Assembly (NCBI RefSeq): GCF_910593725.1
Contig: NZ_OU343032.1
Coordinates: forward strand, 1 to 64,000
DNA length: 64,000 bases
Origin: Candidatus Vallotiella hemipterorum
GTDB taxonomy: Bacteria > Pseudomonadota > Gammaproteobacteria > Burkholderiales > Burkholderiaceae
Direction: 5' to 3'
The notes beneath the pieces were generated by a model, which had not been told where the DNA came from, did no database searches, and was given only the letters and a program-made list of their open reading frames with translations. This document shows, in pieces, positions 41,329 to 55,215 of this stretch (position 1 is the first letter of the stretch; the number at the start of each line of letters is the position of its first letter). A program made the translations under genes and the position numbers.

Positions 41329-43083
41329 ATGACCTCAAATTCTCCTTTCTCACTTAGTCTGCAAACGCGTATACTTTGCGACAATGATATCCAAAGCGCA
41401 CTTAGTAACCCATCAGCAGTACAGAATACGGCTTCTGAAACTATTCCAACGACGACGAACAGCTCAGCTGCTACCATGTCGAAACTTAATACAGTGGTCT
41501 CACAGCCGCACTCTTCCGTGACTACCGTTATCAAAATCTCACAGATCCCCGATATAGCGAATAATAATATGCTATGCAGCAATGGTTTTGCCAAACTTGG
41601 TCTATCTCCAGAAATTGTCTCTACGCTGATTGCGACTGGCTATCAGGCGCCGATGCCTGTCCAACAGCATGCGATACCAGCCGCACTCGCTGGACATGAT
41701 CTGATAGTATCGAGCCCAACTGGCTCTGGTAAAACCGCAGCATTTATGCTGCCAGCAATTGAACGTTTTGCGCAGATGCAGAAAGCTGGCGTGTTAGGTC
41801 AGCGTACGAGCCATTCTTCGAATCAAGTGCAACGCAGTGATCGTGATCGAGGAGTGCGTCGTCATAGCCGAGAGCAATCTATCGCCAAACCAGCATTACT
41901 AGTACTTACACCGACACGTGAACTTGCAATGCAAGTTACCACAGCAGCAACTACCTATGGGAAACACCTGCGGCGATTACATACGGTTAGTATTTTAGGT
42001 GGAGTCCCCTATGGACAGCAATTAATGCTGCTAGCGAAAAACCCAGAAATCCTAGTTGCTACTCCTGGCCGACTTATTGATCATCTTGAACATAGCCGAA
42101 TTGATCTCTCTCAATTAAAAATGCTAGTTCTTGATGAGGCCGACCGTATGCTAGATATGGGGTTTATCGAAGATATTGAGGCTATAATTAACCACACTCC
42201 AGTCACACGGCAAACCTTACTATTTTCAGCAACCCTAGACGGCAAAGTAGGTTCGCTAGCGCAGCGCTTTCTTAGTAATGCTAAGCGGATTGAGATCGGC
42301 TGTGAGCCAGAGTCACGCGCAAATATTGCGCAGTCCATTCACTATGTTGACGACCGTGCTCATAAAGATCGACTGCTAACACATCTGTTAGCTGATAGGG
42401 CACTTGACCAAGCTATTGTATTTACTGCAACAAAGAATAATGCAGACCTAATCTCTGCTAAACTATCTGAAGACGGCTTCGCCTCTGCCGCTTTACATGG
42501 CGATTTACCACAAGGCGCGCGCAACCGCACAATCCGAGCATTGCGTGAACGACGTGTCCGTGTATTAGTAGCAACAGATGTTGCTGCTCGTGGAATCGAC
42601 ATACCCGGTGTTACACATGTATTTAATTATGATTTACCGAAATTTGTAGAAGATTATGTGCACCGTATCGGTCGGACCGGGCGCGCAGGGCGTAGCGGTA
42701 TCGCTATCAGCCTCGTACATCACGCTGAAATTGGCATCCTTAAACGGATCGAAAGATTTGTACGAGCACCTCTTCCTGTTAGCGTCATTTCTGGATTCGA
42801 GCCAAAGCGGACACCGTCCACGCATGTACCAGCACGTCGCGGTAACCCACCACGTAACCACGGACGCGGTGCTCCTGTATACCAAGGAAGAGGAGTAAAT
42901 AAGGGCCATGGAAACCCTCGGTACAGTTCTAGCGGAACAAGCCGCGAAGTCGGTTATCGAGGTATATCTAATGATACTCGCACAGTTAATGACCGTAGCC
43001 GGGGGGGGGGCTTTTTAGATTCTCGCGGGTCAGCAACACGTTATCGTTCTGACGATCGTCGTACATCACGCTACGACGACTAA
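41329..43083 (+). CDS. DEAD-box ATP-dependent RNA helicase
   Basis: A 584-residue RhlE-like RNA helicase, with the start taken at ATG 41329 (AGGATC upstream) rather than the 32-codon longer open frame. In order: a Ser/Thr-rich N-terminus of about 90 residues, Q motif GLSPEIVSTLIATGYQAPMP, motif I SPTGSGKTAA (usual AQTGTGKT), motif Ia PTRELA, motif II VLDEADRMLD, motif III SAT, motif V ATDVAARGIDIPG, motif VI HRIGRTGRAGR, and a C-terminal Arg/Gly/Asn-rich RNA-binding tail of about 80 residues. Between motifs I and Ia there is a 40-residue basic insertion. A run of ten G (43001-43010) encodes part of the tail. The stop codon is inside a 21-bp perfect hairpin. Confidence 0.94.
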   Translation: MTSNSPFSLSLQTRILCDNDIQSALSNPSAVQNTASETIPTTTNSSAATMSKLNTVVSQPHSSVTTVIKISQIPDIANNNMLCSNGFAKLGLSPEIVSTLIATGYQAPMPVQQHAIPAALAGHDLIVSSPTGSGKTAAFMLPAIERFAQMQKAGVLGQRTSHSSNQVQRSDRDRGVRRHSREQSIAKPALLVLTPTRELAMQVTTAATTYGKHLRRLHTVSILGGVPYGQQLMLLAKNPEILVATPGRLIDHLEHSRIDLSQLKMLVLDEADRMLDMGFIEDIEAIINHTPVTRQTLLFSATLDGKVGSLAQRFLSNAKRIEIGCEPESRANIAQSIHYVDDRAHKDRLLTHLLADRALDQAIVFTATKNNADLISAKLSEDGFASAALHGDLPQGARNRTIRALRERRVRVLVATDVAARGIDIPGVTHVFNYDLPKFVEDYVHRIGRTGRAGRSGIAISLVHHAEIGILKRIERFVRAPLPVSVISGFEPKRTPSTHVPARRGNPPRNHGRGAPVYQGRGVNKGHGNPRYSSSGTSREVGYRGISNDTRTVNDRSRGGGFLDSRGSATRYRSDDRRTSRYDD

Positions 43084-43132
43084 CCATTTTAATGCGCGGG
43101 GCCCCAGCCATGCCCCGCGCATTAAAATGGTT
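43082..43132. terminator. perfect 21-bp hairpin overlapping the helicase stop codon
   Basis: AACCATTTTAATGCGCGGGGC (given as 43082-43102, ends AACCATTTT and GCGCGGGGC) is exactly complementary to 43112-43132 with loop CCCAGCCAT. Its left arm contains two bases of the TAA stop (43081-43083). No T-tract follows beyond the stem's own T/A pairs (AAAATGG), but the stem itself should stop exonucleases and is the strongest hairpin in the window. Confidence 0.7.
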
Positions 43133-44092
43133 ACATGCTACCGCAATATAGCATTGCTATAACCAGCAATAAGCACAGAATTTGTATTCTAGAAAAAATA
43201 TTAAATTTAGTGTACCACTCTAATTTTGGATAGAAATATTCTATTTTAAATGCTTGCTGAAGTTAAAAACTTTAAGTTTATAACAAAAATGTAAAAATAA
43301 TCTAAAAATGGAATTTTTTAAAAAACCTTAAAAAGGTTAATTTACTAACAAAATTTTATATAAAAATATATGCTTACTAAGCATAGTACTAAACGTTACA
43401 CTTAGTGTAATTTTAACATTATACTTTAATAAAGTTTTTGTACAAAAAATAAAAAATTTTGGTGTATTTTACCCACTTATTTTGGATTAAATTAGAAGCA
43501 ATCTGCATATTTCCCATAAAACGTATAGGCCCAGTATCTAACATTAGATGTTAATAGTCCTTAAACAAATTAGAATGTCTTTTTAATGATTGAGTAATCT
43601 AATGTAAGGTCTGTAAAACAACGTAGATCAGGAGTCTACGGGTCAGCTGCTCTTATGCAACGATTTACTGCTATTTTAGTATATTTACTATGTTAATAGT
43701 CTTATATTAAAATAACTTACTATGCAATTTAGCTTGTAGCTATATTTGTAGGCTAGTAGATATAGGTAACTTTACCCCCCCTCATCCAAAAAATTTTATA
43801 TATAGTAGTTTTGTATTAGCAACTTTTATATACATATATATATTTTATAATCTGCAATATACGGCTTCGATATATACTATATTAGTCATAATAAGGATTA
43901 TAAATAGATAGCTATACGTATATTAAAATATATCTTAGGAATGCTATATTTACTTTAAGCCGAAAGAGGTGAGGTAAGTTACGACTACTAGATTTTTTAA
44001 AATATGGGTTTCTTATATAGATTGATATTACCCCCCTAAAAAAGGGGGTAATATGCGGTTTTTCTTTGAAATTATCCGCATTATCATTCATC
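43133..44092. other. AT-rich region between the helicase and argG
   Basis: No gene. A run of seven C occurs near 43775, and the right end holds the argG terminator hairpin. Confidence 0.55.
44026..44053 (-). terminator. probable argG terminator
   Basis: TATTACCCCC (44026-44035) pairs perfectly with GGGGGTAATA (44044-44053), loop C plus seven A/T, 40 bp past the argG stop on the minus strand. The C/G run contrasts with its AT-rich surroundings. Confidence 0.6.
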
Positions 44093-46764
<2,672 letters not shown>

Positions 46765-47340
46765 TTAGGTATTAATTAGCACTAATCCATAGGGGTGTTC
46801 TGAAATCGTATGAGTATTAGCAGGCGGTTTAGATATACTGTTTACTCTATTTGTAAGACCGAAGCCTACATACATGCCTTGGCAATATCCAAGAGGCGCT
46901 TTTCCGGTATGGGAAAAGTCTAATACTTGACCAATCAAAACCCCATGGTCTCCTACATCTATAAATTTATACATCTGACAATCAAAGTTTGCTACCGCGC
47001 CCTGGATGACTGGGCTACCGCTGCAACATGCATACCACTTTATCTGCGAAAATTTATCTATAGCTTTTGATGCAAATAGTTTTGCAATATTTTTTTGCTT
47101 CTCGGCTAAAACACTAACTGCAAAATGTGTTGTATTAGCGAAAACCGTATAACTTGATGCTCGTTTCGAGACGCAAACTAGAACTAGCGGCGGATCAAGA
47201 GATACCGATGCAAACGAATTTACAGTAAGTCCGCGTGGCGTACCATTTGGCTGTAATGTTGAAAGGACCGTAACACCAGTAAAAAATGTGCTAAGCGCGC
47301 GGCGATACTTCTCGGTATCAATGGAAAACTTATCTACCAA
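46765..47340 (-). CDS. flavin reductase-like FMN-binding protein
   Basis: A 191-residue protein of the flavin reductase-like domain family (HpaC/DIM6 type): YRRALSTFFTGVTVLST, RGLTVNSFASVSLDPPLVLV (the FMN-binding TVNSF...S..P stretch) and GDHGVLIGQV with the family G(D/E)H. Such proteins reduce flavins with NAD(P)H for partner monooxygenases or act alone; the partner is not visible here. The length is normal. It lies alone between deserts. The C-terminal 25 residues are not conserved. Confidence 0.87.
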   Translation of the reverse strand: MVDKFSIDTEKYRRALSTFFTGVTVLSTLQPNGTPRGLTVNSFASVSLDPPLVLVCVSKRASSYTVFANTTHFAVSVLAEKQKNIAKLFASKAIDKFSQIKWYACCSGSPVIQGAVANFDCQMYKFIDVGDHGVLIGQVLDFSHTGKAPLGYCQGMYVGFGLTNRVNSISKPPANTHTISEHPYGLVLINT

Positions 47341-48450
47341 TAGCGACCTCTATAAAAAGAAATTATGCATACCATCATTTTACATTGAGAAAATATCTAT
47401 GGTATGCACTTACAGCATAAGTATGCTAGATTATTATATAATCTCTAAAGTACATAAGCAAATTTAAGCTAGTACTTAAGTCCGTATACATAAAATTGTA
47501 TAATTCAAATAGATTTATGATAGCTGCTCAATATTTGCTGATAAGCAAAGCACTATTTATATATTTTATATAAATACTAAAAAATAAAAATTATGATATT
47601 AATTTTATTATTAAGACTTTATGCAACTTACTACAAGTAGTTATTTTACTCTAAATTAGAGGCACTGCAACTAGTTAGATTTAGTATTTTAATATAAATC
47701 TATAATTTTAGTTATATTAATCATAAAAGCCAAATATAAAATAGAGAAATTCTATTTGAGTCACTAAAGTTATTAGTTTACTAAAAAATCTCTGAAAAAA
47801 TACAATACGTATTTAATAAAATTATTAAAACATTTTTAAAAATATTTATTTTATTTTCTATAAAAAATAGAAAAATCATACAAGATCTAGAAAATTTTTG
47901 TTTTAAATTAGCTTAATATTGATTATTAATAAATATGTATACTATATTAGTAGTATAGTTAATTTAAATTAAACGAATACCCCCCGCCTCAGTTTTTGCT
48001 ATAACCACTTACTTTATTGGTAGATAAATCTGATACTATCTCTATATCTAGTAATATATACATTTCATTACTTACTAATTTTTATAAATTCATATTTATA
48101 TATTACTACAAACATATATTTATTTATATAAAAAATTTTTTAGTTTTAAAAAAATATATAAAGCAGATTAAGACACCATCAAATAGTATGATAATCTAGT
48201 CTAGATTTATAAAATTTAATAAAACACACTAAAATACTTGCTTTTCTTCTTAAGACTTAATGGCTAAATATAAGTTTAGGTAAAATATAAAAAACCACAA
48301 ACTAATTTGTATAATCACTAGTGTTATTCTTTAAATTTAATAATAAAACCCTACTTAATATACCCTAAAAAGATTAATATATTATAAATAAATACTAGCG
48401 TTACTTTTTTTACAAAAAAAGAAAAATATATATATTATTACCCTAATATA

Positions 48451-48488
48451 TTACTTAATATTCTATTAAATAATAGAATATTAAGTAA
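48451..48488. repeat. perfect 17-bp inverted repeat, 4-nt loop
   Basis: TTACTTAATATTCTATT (48451-48467) is fully complementary to 48472-48488, with loop AAAT. It is nearly pure AT, so a chance origin or a replication-slippage inversion cannot be excluded. Confidence 0.7.
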
Positions 48489-49986
48489 CGATACTAAGTA
48501 CCATTAATTTTTTAGTAAAAATTTTTTAAAAAATTCTATAAAAATAGAATTAATAATAACTAATATTAATTTATTTATGTTTAATACTGAACTATGCTAA
48601 GCCTATAATAGGCTTATTTTTTATCAAAATGGAAACAAGCATGCTTAATTATTAAAACACTTTCTAACTTTTTAATATAAATACTATCTAACATATAACT
48701 TATATAGTAAAATTCGTATTTTTTAGAAAAATATTCTATAGTTTATTAGCTTAGTCTTAATATTTAATATACTGTATATAACTATATACAAGTCTATAAA
48801 TTCAAGTGAATACGCTAGTATTCTACTTATATAGACATATTTAATTAAATACTATAACTTTTACTAGGAAAACATAGTATGTTCGATTAGCATAATAAAT
48901 TATATATTTGTCTTAAAATATTTAATTAAATTCTTAATTACTATTTGTATATGTAAGTCCTGATCCTTAGTTGTAGAAATGCCGCTACTAATATTTATAA
49001 AATAATCTATAATTTTTATAGACTTGTAATGATTACGATTATCATCTTTATGATTAAGAAGGTGCTAAGCATTAATAATATTTAATTTTAATAAATAAAC
49101 TGCTAAGAGCTTTTTTAATAAAAAATTTGTTTTAAATATTATTAAGTACTCTAATTATAGTAGACTCAGCAGATATAGTAAATTATAGTTTAATAATTCT
49201 TATAAATACGATTAAGCAGAGACTGCTGTAACAACGACTAACAACGCATATTATATATCAAAATTTACGTCGATAAATATTATTTAGATAGCATATTCTG
49301 CTACAAATTACTTTGTAATATACTCAAGTAGTTAGTAAAATACCAGTGAAATACCACTGATATTTATTAAAATACTTAATAAGAATAAGCCTACTCTATA
49401 AAATAATGCCACGCCCCAACAAAACATAAAAAATTTTTATAAAAACTTTATTTAAGTATGAAGCTAGCTATTATAGCCCAATTTTAAAAAAATTAAAATT
49501 TATCTATATAAAAGCAGTTGGTTCTTTATTAACCCAAACACCTTGATAGTATTTCTAATTATATAGATATATAATTTTTCACGTTTTTGAGGAGGCTTAT
49601 ACCTTCTAGGTAAAACAACAATTATAGATTAATATCTATTTACTAGTAATAAAATGTGACTAATATAATTAAAACTATCAGTCAAGTAGTAATACTACGC
49701 ATTAACCATGGTTACTTTGTTATTTATTTTGTTAAAAATAAATGCGACACACTTAAAAATACAAAATATTTATATTATTTCTACTATTAATATGGTATTT
49801 ATTACATTAATAGTACTGTACTAAATACTAAATTTAGTATTTTAAGATATGTAGTTCAGCACTTAAAAAGTGATATTCTGAATGGAGGTTTATTATATAT
49901 TCTGTGCTTATAAAGAAAGTGAACTTTGTTTTTATTCTTAAGAGTAGATGACTTACACTAGATGGTGTAGTGTAGGACTAGTGGAG

Positions 49987-50029
49987 TTACTGATCCGCAA
50001 TACTTTCTAGAAGTACTTCGGATCAGTAA
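49987..50029 (-). terminator. hairpin downstream of the glpKF unit
   Basis: TTACTGATCCG (49987-49997) pairs exactly with CGGATCAGTAA (50019-50029), and the interior AATACTT/AAGTACTT extends the stem with one wobble. It is about 80 bp past the glpF stop on the minus strand and so probably ends the glpK-glpF transcript. There is no T-tract. Confidence 0.5.
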
Positions 50030-50109
50030 ACGTGGGTATATTAGAATTAGTCATCTATCATATTACGTAAAGTACGTAAAATATATTATTTAATATATTT
50101 TATATTTAG

Positions 50110-50825
50110 TTACCTAATATACCCATGATATATAAAAAGCTTTGCTGCCAGCATGCCACCAATAAATGATCCTAAAACCGGCACCCACGCGTAGCTCCAT
50201 TCGCTATCTCGTTTACCAGGTATAGGCAAAAGTGCATGCATAATCCGGAGGCTGAGATCCCGAGCTGGGTTTATAGCATAACCAGTCGTACCGCCGAGCG
50301 ATAAACCAATACCTAAAACCACTAATGCAATAGGTCGTGCATTAATGGCACCTAGTTCTACAGATGGCATTACTATATGTAGAGCTGCATATACAAGCAC
50401 AAAAGTAGCAATAATTTCTGATGTCAGATTGTCTAGCGTATTGTGAATTGTCGAGCGCGTACAAAATACTGAAAGTTTCGTGTTTGGGCAATCCGTTAAC
50501 TTAAAATGCTTACGATATATAAGCCAAACTAAAAACGCACCAAGCCCGAGCATTTGTGCGGCTACATACGATGTACTTTAGTCCAGGCGAACTTACCAGC
50601 AATAGCAAGCGCTACAGATATAACTGGATTTAGGTGTGCGCCGCTATAAGTAGATGAGCAAAGGACACCTACGAATACAGCCATTGACTACCCCGCTGTA
50701 ATAACAATTAAACCGCCGTTATATCCTTTCGTGCGGCCTAGAAGCAGATTAGCAACGACCCCGTCGCAAAGCGATACTAACAAAGTAGTGCCAATTAATT
50801 CGGCAATTAAAGCATCTGTGTGCAT
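50110..50825 (-). pseudogene. glpF: glpF (glycerol uptake facilitator), recent pseudogene
   Basis: The full aquaglyceroporin can be read across two lesions. From ATG 50825: MHTDALIAELIGTTLLVSLC, then RTKGYNGGLIVITAG, then a TAG stop at 50688-50690 where the family has Trp. It continues SMAVFVGVL and GAHLNPVISVALAIAGKFAW, then a frameshift of one base near 50570, then YVAAQMLGLGAFLVW and the rest of the protein to 50110, including the second half motif INPARDLSLR. The first NPA box reads NPV and the second NPA is intact. Only two lesions in a 238-codon gene mean the damage is recent. It begins 15 bp after the glpK stop, in the normal glpK-glpF layout. Without GlpF, glycerol can still enter by diffusion at a slower rate. 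Confidence 0.88.
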
Positions 50826-50840
50826 AATTTTCCATTATTT

Positions 50841-52340
50841 CTAATTAGGCTGAGCCCACATTATCGCAGCTGATACTGCGCGATGCCATCCGGCTCTATA
50901 CCGGGCGACCTCTTCCGACTTTAGCTCTGGGGTGAAGCGCCGGTCTAATCTCCATTGATTTTGAACTTCGTCGATACTATCCCAGTATCCAGCTGCTAAC
51001 CCCGCAAGATAGGCGGCGCCAAGTGCTGTAGTTTCAGATATACAAGGTCGGATTACGTCTACTCCAAGGAGATCCGACTGGAATTGCATTAATAAATTAT
51101 TCGCGACTGCGCCTCCATCAACACGTAGCTCAGTAATGAGCTGGCCTGCATCAGCCTCCATTGCCTTAATCACATCAAACGATTGATAAGCAATGCTATC
51201 TAATGCAGCGCGAGCAATATGCGCAGAACTAGTACTTTGCGTAGCACCAAACAATGTGCCGCGCGCATGTGGATTCCAATATGGCGCACCTAGACCAGCA
51301 AAAGCTGGTACTAGAAACACACCATCGCTGTGTGGCACAGAATTAGCCAGCCCTTCTATATCAGCTGCTTTGTTGATAATTCTAAGCCCATCTCGTAGCC
51401 ATTGCACTACAGCACCACCGATAAAAATGCTGCCTTCTAGCGCATAAGTTATTTTTCTATCGATTTGCCATGCAATGGTTGTTATGAGATTGTTATGAGA
51501 CTCAATCGGCTTATCACCGGTGTTCATTACCAGGAAACAACCTGTACCATACGTATTTTTAACCATACCAGGCGTAGTACACATTTGCCCAAACAGCGCG
51601 GCATGCTGGTCGCCCGCCACACCAGAAATTGGGATCTGCGATGCAAATACGGTGGTTTTAGTAACATCGAATAGCACCGAGGACGGCATAACCTGAGGCA
51701 TCATACTGCGCGGAATTTCTAGTTCTTCCAGAAGTTCGTCATCCCAATCTAACGTATGAATATTAAACAGCATCGTACGGGATGCATTAGTTACATCAGT
51801 TGCATGCATGCTGTGACGGGTAAAATTCCAGATCAGCCAACTATCAACCGTACCGAAAGCGAACCTACCCTGTTTTGCACGTATCCGAGCACCGTCGACA
51901 TTATCCAAAATCCATCGGATTTTCGTAGCAGAGAAATAAGCATCGATCGGCAATCCAGTCTTTGCGCGTACATTACTTTCAATACCGCGCGCTTTAAGCT
52001 CATCGCAAAAATTAGCTGTTCGTCGGTCTTGCCAGACAATAGCATTATAAATCGGCAATCCAGTATTACGATCCCATACAATTGTCGTCTCACGCTGATT
52101 TGCGATGCCTAATGCATAAATCGATCCACCATTGAGTCCAGCACGGACTATGGCCTCGACAGCAACCCCAGCCTGGGTTGACCAGATTTCCTGTGGATCC
52201 TGCTCAACCCAGCCAGGTTGGGGATAGATCTGGAGAAATTCTTTTTGAGCAGTAGATACAATCCCGCCTCTGCGATTAAAAACGATTGCACGCGAGCTAG
52301 AGGTACCCTGATCTAGGGCCAGAATATATTGAGCCTCCAT
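50841..52340 (-). CDS. glpK: glycerol kinase
   Basis: An FGGY-family kinase that phosphorylates glycerol to glycerol-3-phosphate. It has 499 residues, full length. Landmarks are the N-terminal phosphate motif [79 protein letters not shown] and the C-terminal [19 protein letters not shown]. All catalytic residues appear present. It is the first gene of a glpK-glpF unit whose second gene is now broken. Glycerol-3-phosphate is also needed for phospholipids, which could explain why GlpK is kept. A start at ATG 52340 fits the family N-terminus ([12 protein letters not shown]). Confidence 0.96.
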   Translation of the reverse strand: MEAQYILALDQGTSSSRAIVFNRRGGIVSTAQKEFLQIYPQPGWVEQDPQEIWSTQAGVAVEAIVRAGLNGGSIYALGIANQRETTIVWDRNTGLPIYNAIVWQDRRTANFCDELKARGIESNVRAKTGLPIDAYFSATKIRWILDNVDGARIRAKQGRFAFGTVDSWLIWNFTRHSMHATDVTNASRTMLFNIHTLDWDDELLEELEIPRSMMPQVMPSSVLFDVTKTTVFASQIPISGVAGDQHAALFGQMCTTPGMVKNTYGTGCFLVMNTGDKPIESHNNLITTIAWQIDRKITYALEGSIFIGGAVVQWLRDGLRIINKAADIEGLANSVPHSDGVFLVPAFAGLGAPYWNPHARGTLFGATQSTSSAHIARAALDSIAYQSFDVIKAMEADAGQLITELRVDGGAVANNLLMQFQSDLLGVDVIRPCISETTALGAAYLAGLAAGYWDSIDEVQNQWRLDRRFTPELKSEEVARYRAGWHRAVSAAIMWAQPN

Positions 52341-53854
52341 AACTATCTCCGTTAGTTTTTATCTTGTAAATGCTGAACTGTATAAAAATACAGCGCACAA
52401 CAAAGCAAGGTAGTTCGGCTATTAATATTTACCTTAATATCACGTTTATCACACATACATACGTGGAATTCATTAATTTAATAATATAAAAACTGTTTAC
52501 CAGATTTTTAAAATATATTTAATATCAGAAGCTAAAATTCAGATAAATAGTCTATTTATATTTAAAATAAGTACAATGTACTGTAGCTACAGTCCTATTT
52601 TTTAGCTAATATTTATTAATATAGAATGCGTTAATTAATTTTTTTACAGTGCGCGTCTGGTTTTTTCTATCTCCAGCTAGATTTCTATATGATTTATGTA
52701 TAGATCTTAGTATATTTATTACGTAAAGTGCTGCGCTACATGTCCAATACAATACTTGATAAATATTTAACCATCAGTATTAAGACTTAAAAAGAGTGCA
52801 TCCGCACAATACATCTGAAACTAAGATCACTGTAGATTTTTATACATAAATTCCTGAATTTTTCTAGAAAATATCTACCTACATTAGTGAAATCTAAGTT
52901 TTAAGTGGCATAATAGCTATTAATACAACTTACTGCGCCCTATTATCAATAGATAATATTATTTGCTAATAACGAATCATTGTTAAAACTAGCATTTAGT
53001 ATATATACTATATCTTACTAATTTTAATCAAGATTTTTTGATGGGCTAAGTTTAAAAAATAGAGCATGTTTATTTAGTATCCCAGCTTCTTTAAGAAAAT
53101 CCTATAACTTTATGGTTATATATAACAAAATCATGAACCCGAATTAATTAATTCTCTTTAAAGTCGCTACAAATCTATCAATATATTATACGACCCATGG
53201 TTAGGAAATACACTCTGTGTATTTATTTAGTAAATTAAATGTATTGCCATGTAATATGCTGAGAGCCAAGAAACTGATTAAGCAGAGCTGCTTACTATTT
53301 ATATCCACCTAATTATTACTGCCAGTATATTTCTGGATATACACCTGTAAGGTTTGCGTATATCTAGATTTTAACCGAACTCGAATAATACATTCGTACT
53401 TATATACTGTATCAATATTTATTGATACAGTATTATTTAGCTGCAAGTAGCACTTAGCGCTATTAGTCTTTTAACTAGCTTCCCTAAAAAGATTAGGTAG
53501 TTATCTCTTGTGAGCAACTTGTCTAACGAGGATTATTAACTCCATATTTATATAATAAAGGCTCTTATGCTTGTGTCTCTATGTAGAACTTGGGTATGTG
53601 GCACGTATGAGTACGACAAAACACGAGCTAGTAATCGACTTATTAATATTGTCTTAGCGTAGTTTTACTCGCAGAACAAAAATAGAATTAAGCAATCTGA
53701 CCCTGCAAAAAAATAATAGCATAGGATAATGCTGGTCTGAACTGCTAATCATACTTAGCCTAGAACTAGTAGTACGACATTTTGAGGTGGCATAGCCTAA
53801 GGAAGACCTAGTGATAAAAACTACCGTGTAACACTTAAATCCAGAATCTATGGC
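52341..53854. other. 1.5-kb region upstream of glpK
   Basis: No intact gene. A 30-bp palindrome at 53404-53433 is listed separately. From about 53500 the GC content rises toward the shc pseudogene, so part of this may belong to another decayed gene next to it, but I could not name one. Confidence 0.5.
53404..53433. repeat. 30-bp palindrome (14-bp arms, 2-nt centre)
   Basis: ATACTGTATCAATA (53404-53417) is exactly complementary to TATTGATACAGTAT (53420-53433), with TT between. The dyad is symmetrical like an operator or a hairpin with too small a loop, and it is not next to any intact start codon. Confidence 0.7.
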
Positions 53855-55215
53855 CTATTCGTCGTACGCAATAAGATTGCGATAACGTGCAAGCGCTAAC
53901 AGCGGAAAAAATTTACAGTATCTGTTATAACGTAAGTAAAAAGCGCAAGGAAATCCGATTTCGGTAAATAGTGCATCGTCCTATAATCCTTTATTATTTT
54001 AGGTATTAAGTAAGTATTAAATACTTCTTGCGACTTCTTCCTCGCGTTCGCAGCTGGCTACTATTAGTCTTAGAAGCGCTTATGTGGTCTGTAACAGACT
54101 ACCTGTCGATTATTTATGATTAAGATAGCTAAGCTTATTGCTATCTCCATTTCTCCACAGCTACCATTATGGCTTTGCATGCTAATAATCCACACTCATA
54201 GGCTCGGATTAACCTCAATATGGTAGCAATTTTGAACCTGCAACTTCTCAATGCGGTCTATTGCTATTGCGACCACCGCCGTATCATCAACGTCTAGATA
54301 TAGAGGCTCTTAAATTGGAACTGCTAACCACTATGTCGCACGTTTGCGTGACGAGAAAGCTAATCACCTTGTGTATATAAAATCTATAGGGGTAATAACT
54401 AGTCACAAGCCTTTTTCGGCATGCGCGATAGCGCCGTGGTGCGGCTTACCAGTCGCTAGAAAGCGTAAGCGTCGTTAACGCGGATATCACGGAACGGGTT
54501 AAAGATAAGGCTGACAGTAGGCTTTATCATCGTGGATTACCGCTAGAAACTTATTAATTGACTTACGCGCAATAGCGCGATTCAGCTGCTTCAGCGAATA
54601 GCCAAGTACATTGTACATTAAGACTGAGCTAATCATAACCAAGAAGATCCCGCCTAGACCCCCTTCTCCATTTAGTTGATCTTCTACAAATTATATCGCA
54701 GTGTTAATAGCGTTCTGTCTAAATTTTTTAAGGAAATACGGATTAAGCTTCTGTATTATTACATTAATGGCCGAGAAAAACAAAAACCATCCCCGAATTT
54801 TATACTCATCCCTTGATATTGGCCTGCTGACATTACATGGCAAGCTGATCAAAATCTTATCGATACTAATTCCCCTAAGATTACGAGCGCATGGTCGCTT
54901 AGCCTGTAGTACAAGCATCGGTACGATCACAGGGTGAGCCTAGTATGCAACTGTCGACAGGTGAAATAGAAACCAGCGTATCAGTAGCGCAATTTCTACG
55001 AGCATTATCGGCACAGTCCACCAATCTAATCTCCTATACAGCGTAACCATAATTCTCGGTGCAATGACTACACGCTTCGGATGCCGCGCTATGATTACGG
55101 CAGCTTGCTCAAAGCGCTCACGCGCACATCGGTAATTAGCAGTTTATATGCTTGGTCAATCAATGCTTTATAGATAGATATCGCCGATATCTACTGATTC
55201 GTCGGCATGAATAAA
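53855..55215 (-). pseudogene. shc: shc (squalene-hopene cyclase), decayed with internal deletion
   Basis: Translating the minus strand recovers the cyclase in pieces. The pieces are VPIMLVEIALLIRWFLFHLS (family PVE.MLLPRWFPFHL) near 54990-55020, VIVPMLVLQAKRPCARNLRG near 54870-54930, FFSAINVIIQKLNPYFLKKF near 54710-54770 and EDQLNGEGGLGGIFLVM near 54620-54680. Further on are AIARKSINKFLAVIHDDKAY near 54530-54590, LDVDDTAVVAIAIDRIEKLQ near 54240-54300, ISMQSHNGSCGEM near 54150-54200, and the C-terminus IGFPCAFYLRYNRYCKFFPL with LALARYRNL at about 53870-53970. The blocks sit in different frames separated by stops, and roughly 200 residues before the C-terminus are missing. The N-terminal 150 residues are not recognisable. 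The family and order are unmistakable. The organism has therefore lost hopanoid synthesis by this gene. Confidence 0.9.

Larger units (their letters stand above)
47341..50109. other. 2.8-kb AT-rich desert
   Basis: No gene or recognisable pseudogene. In relatives glpD often follows glpF, but I could not read any GlpD-like sequence here. Structures present are the 17-bp perfect inverted repeat at 48451-48488 and the hairpin at 49987-50029. The short frame at 48017-48199 is low-complexity and has no ribosome site. Confidence 0.5.

Noticed and set aside
48017-48199. Plus-strand 60-residue frame rich in Ile, Tyr and Lys
   Set aside because: Low-complexity AT-driven sequence, without start signals.
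54691-54937. Two overlapping small frames, one per strand, of about 79 residues
   Set aside because: The minus one is a piece of the squalene-hopene cyclase pseudogene and the plus one is its antisense.
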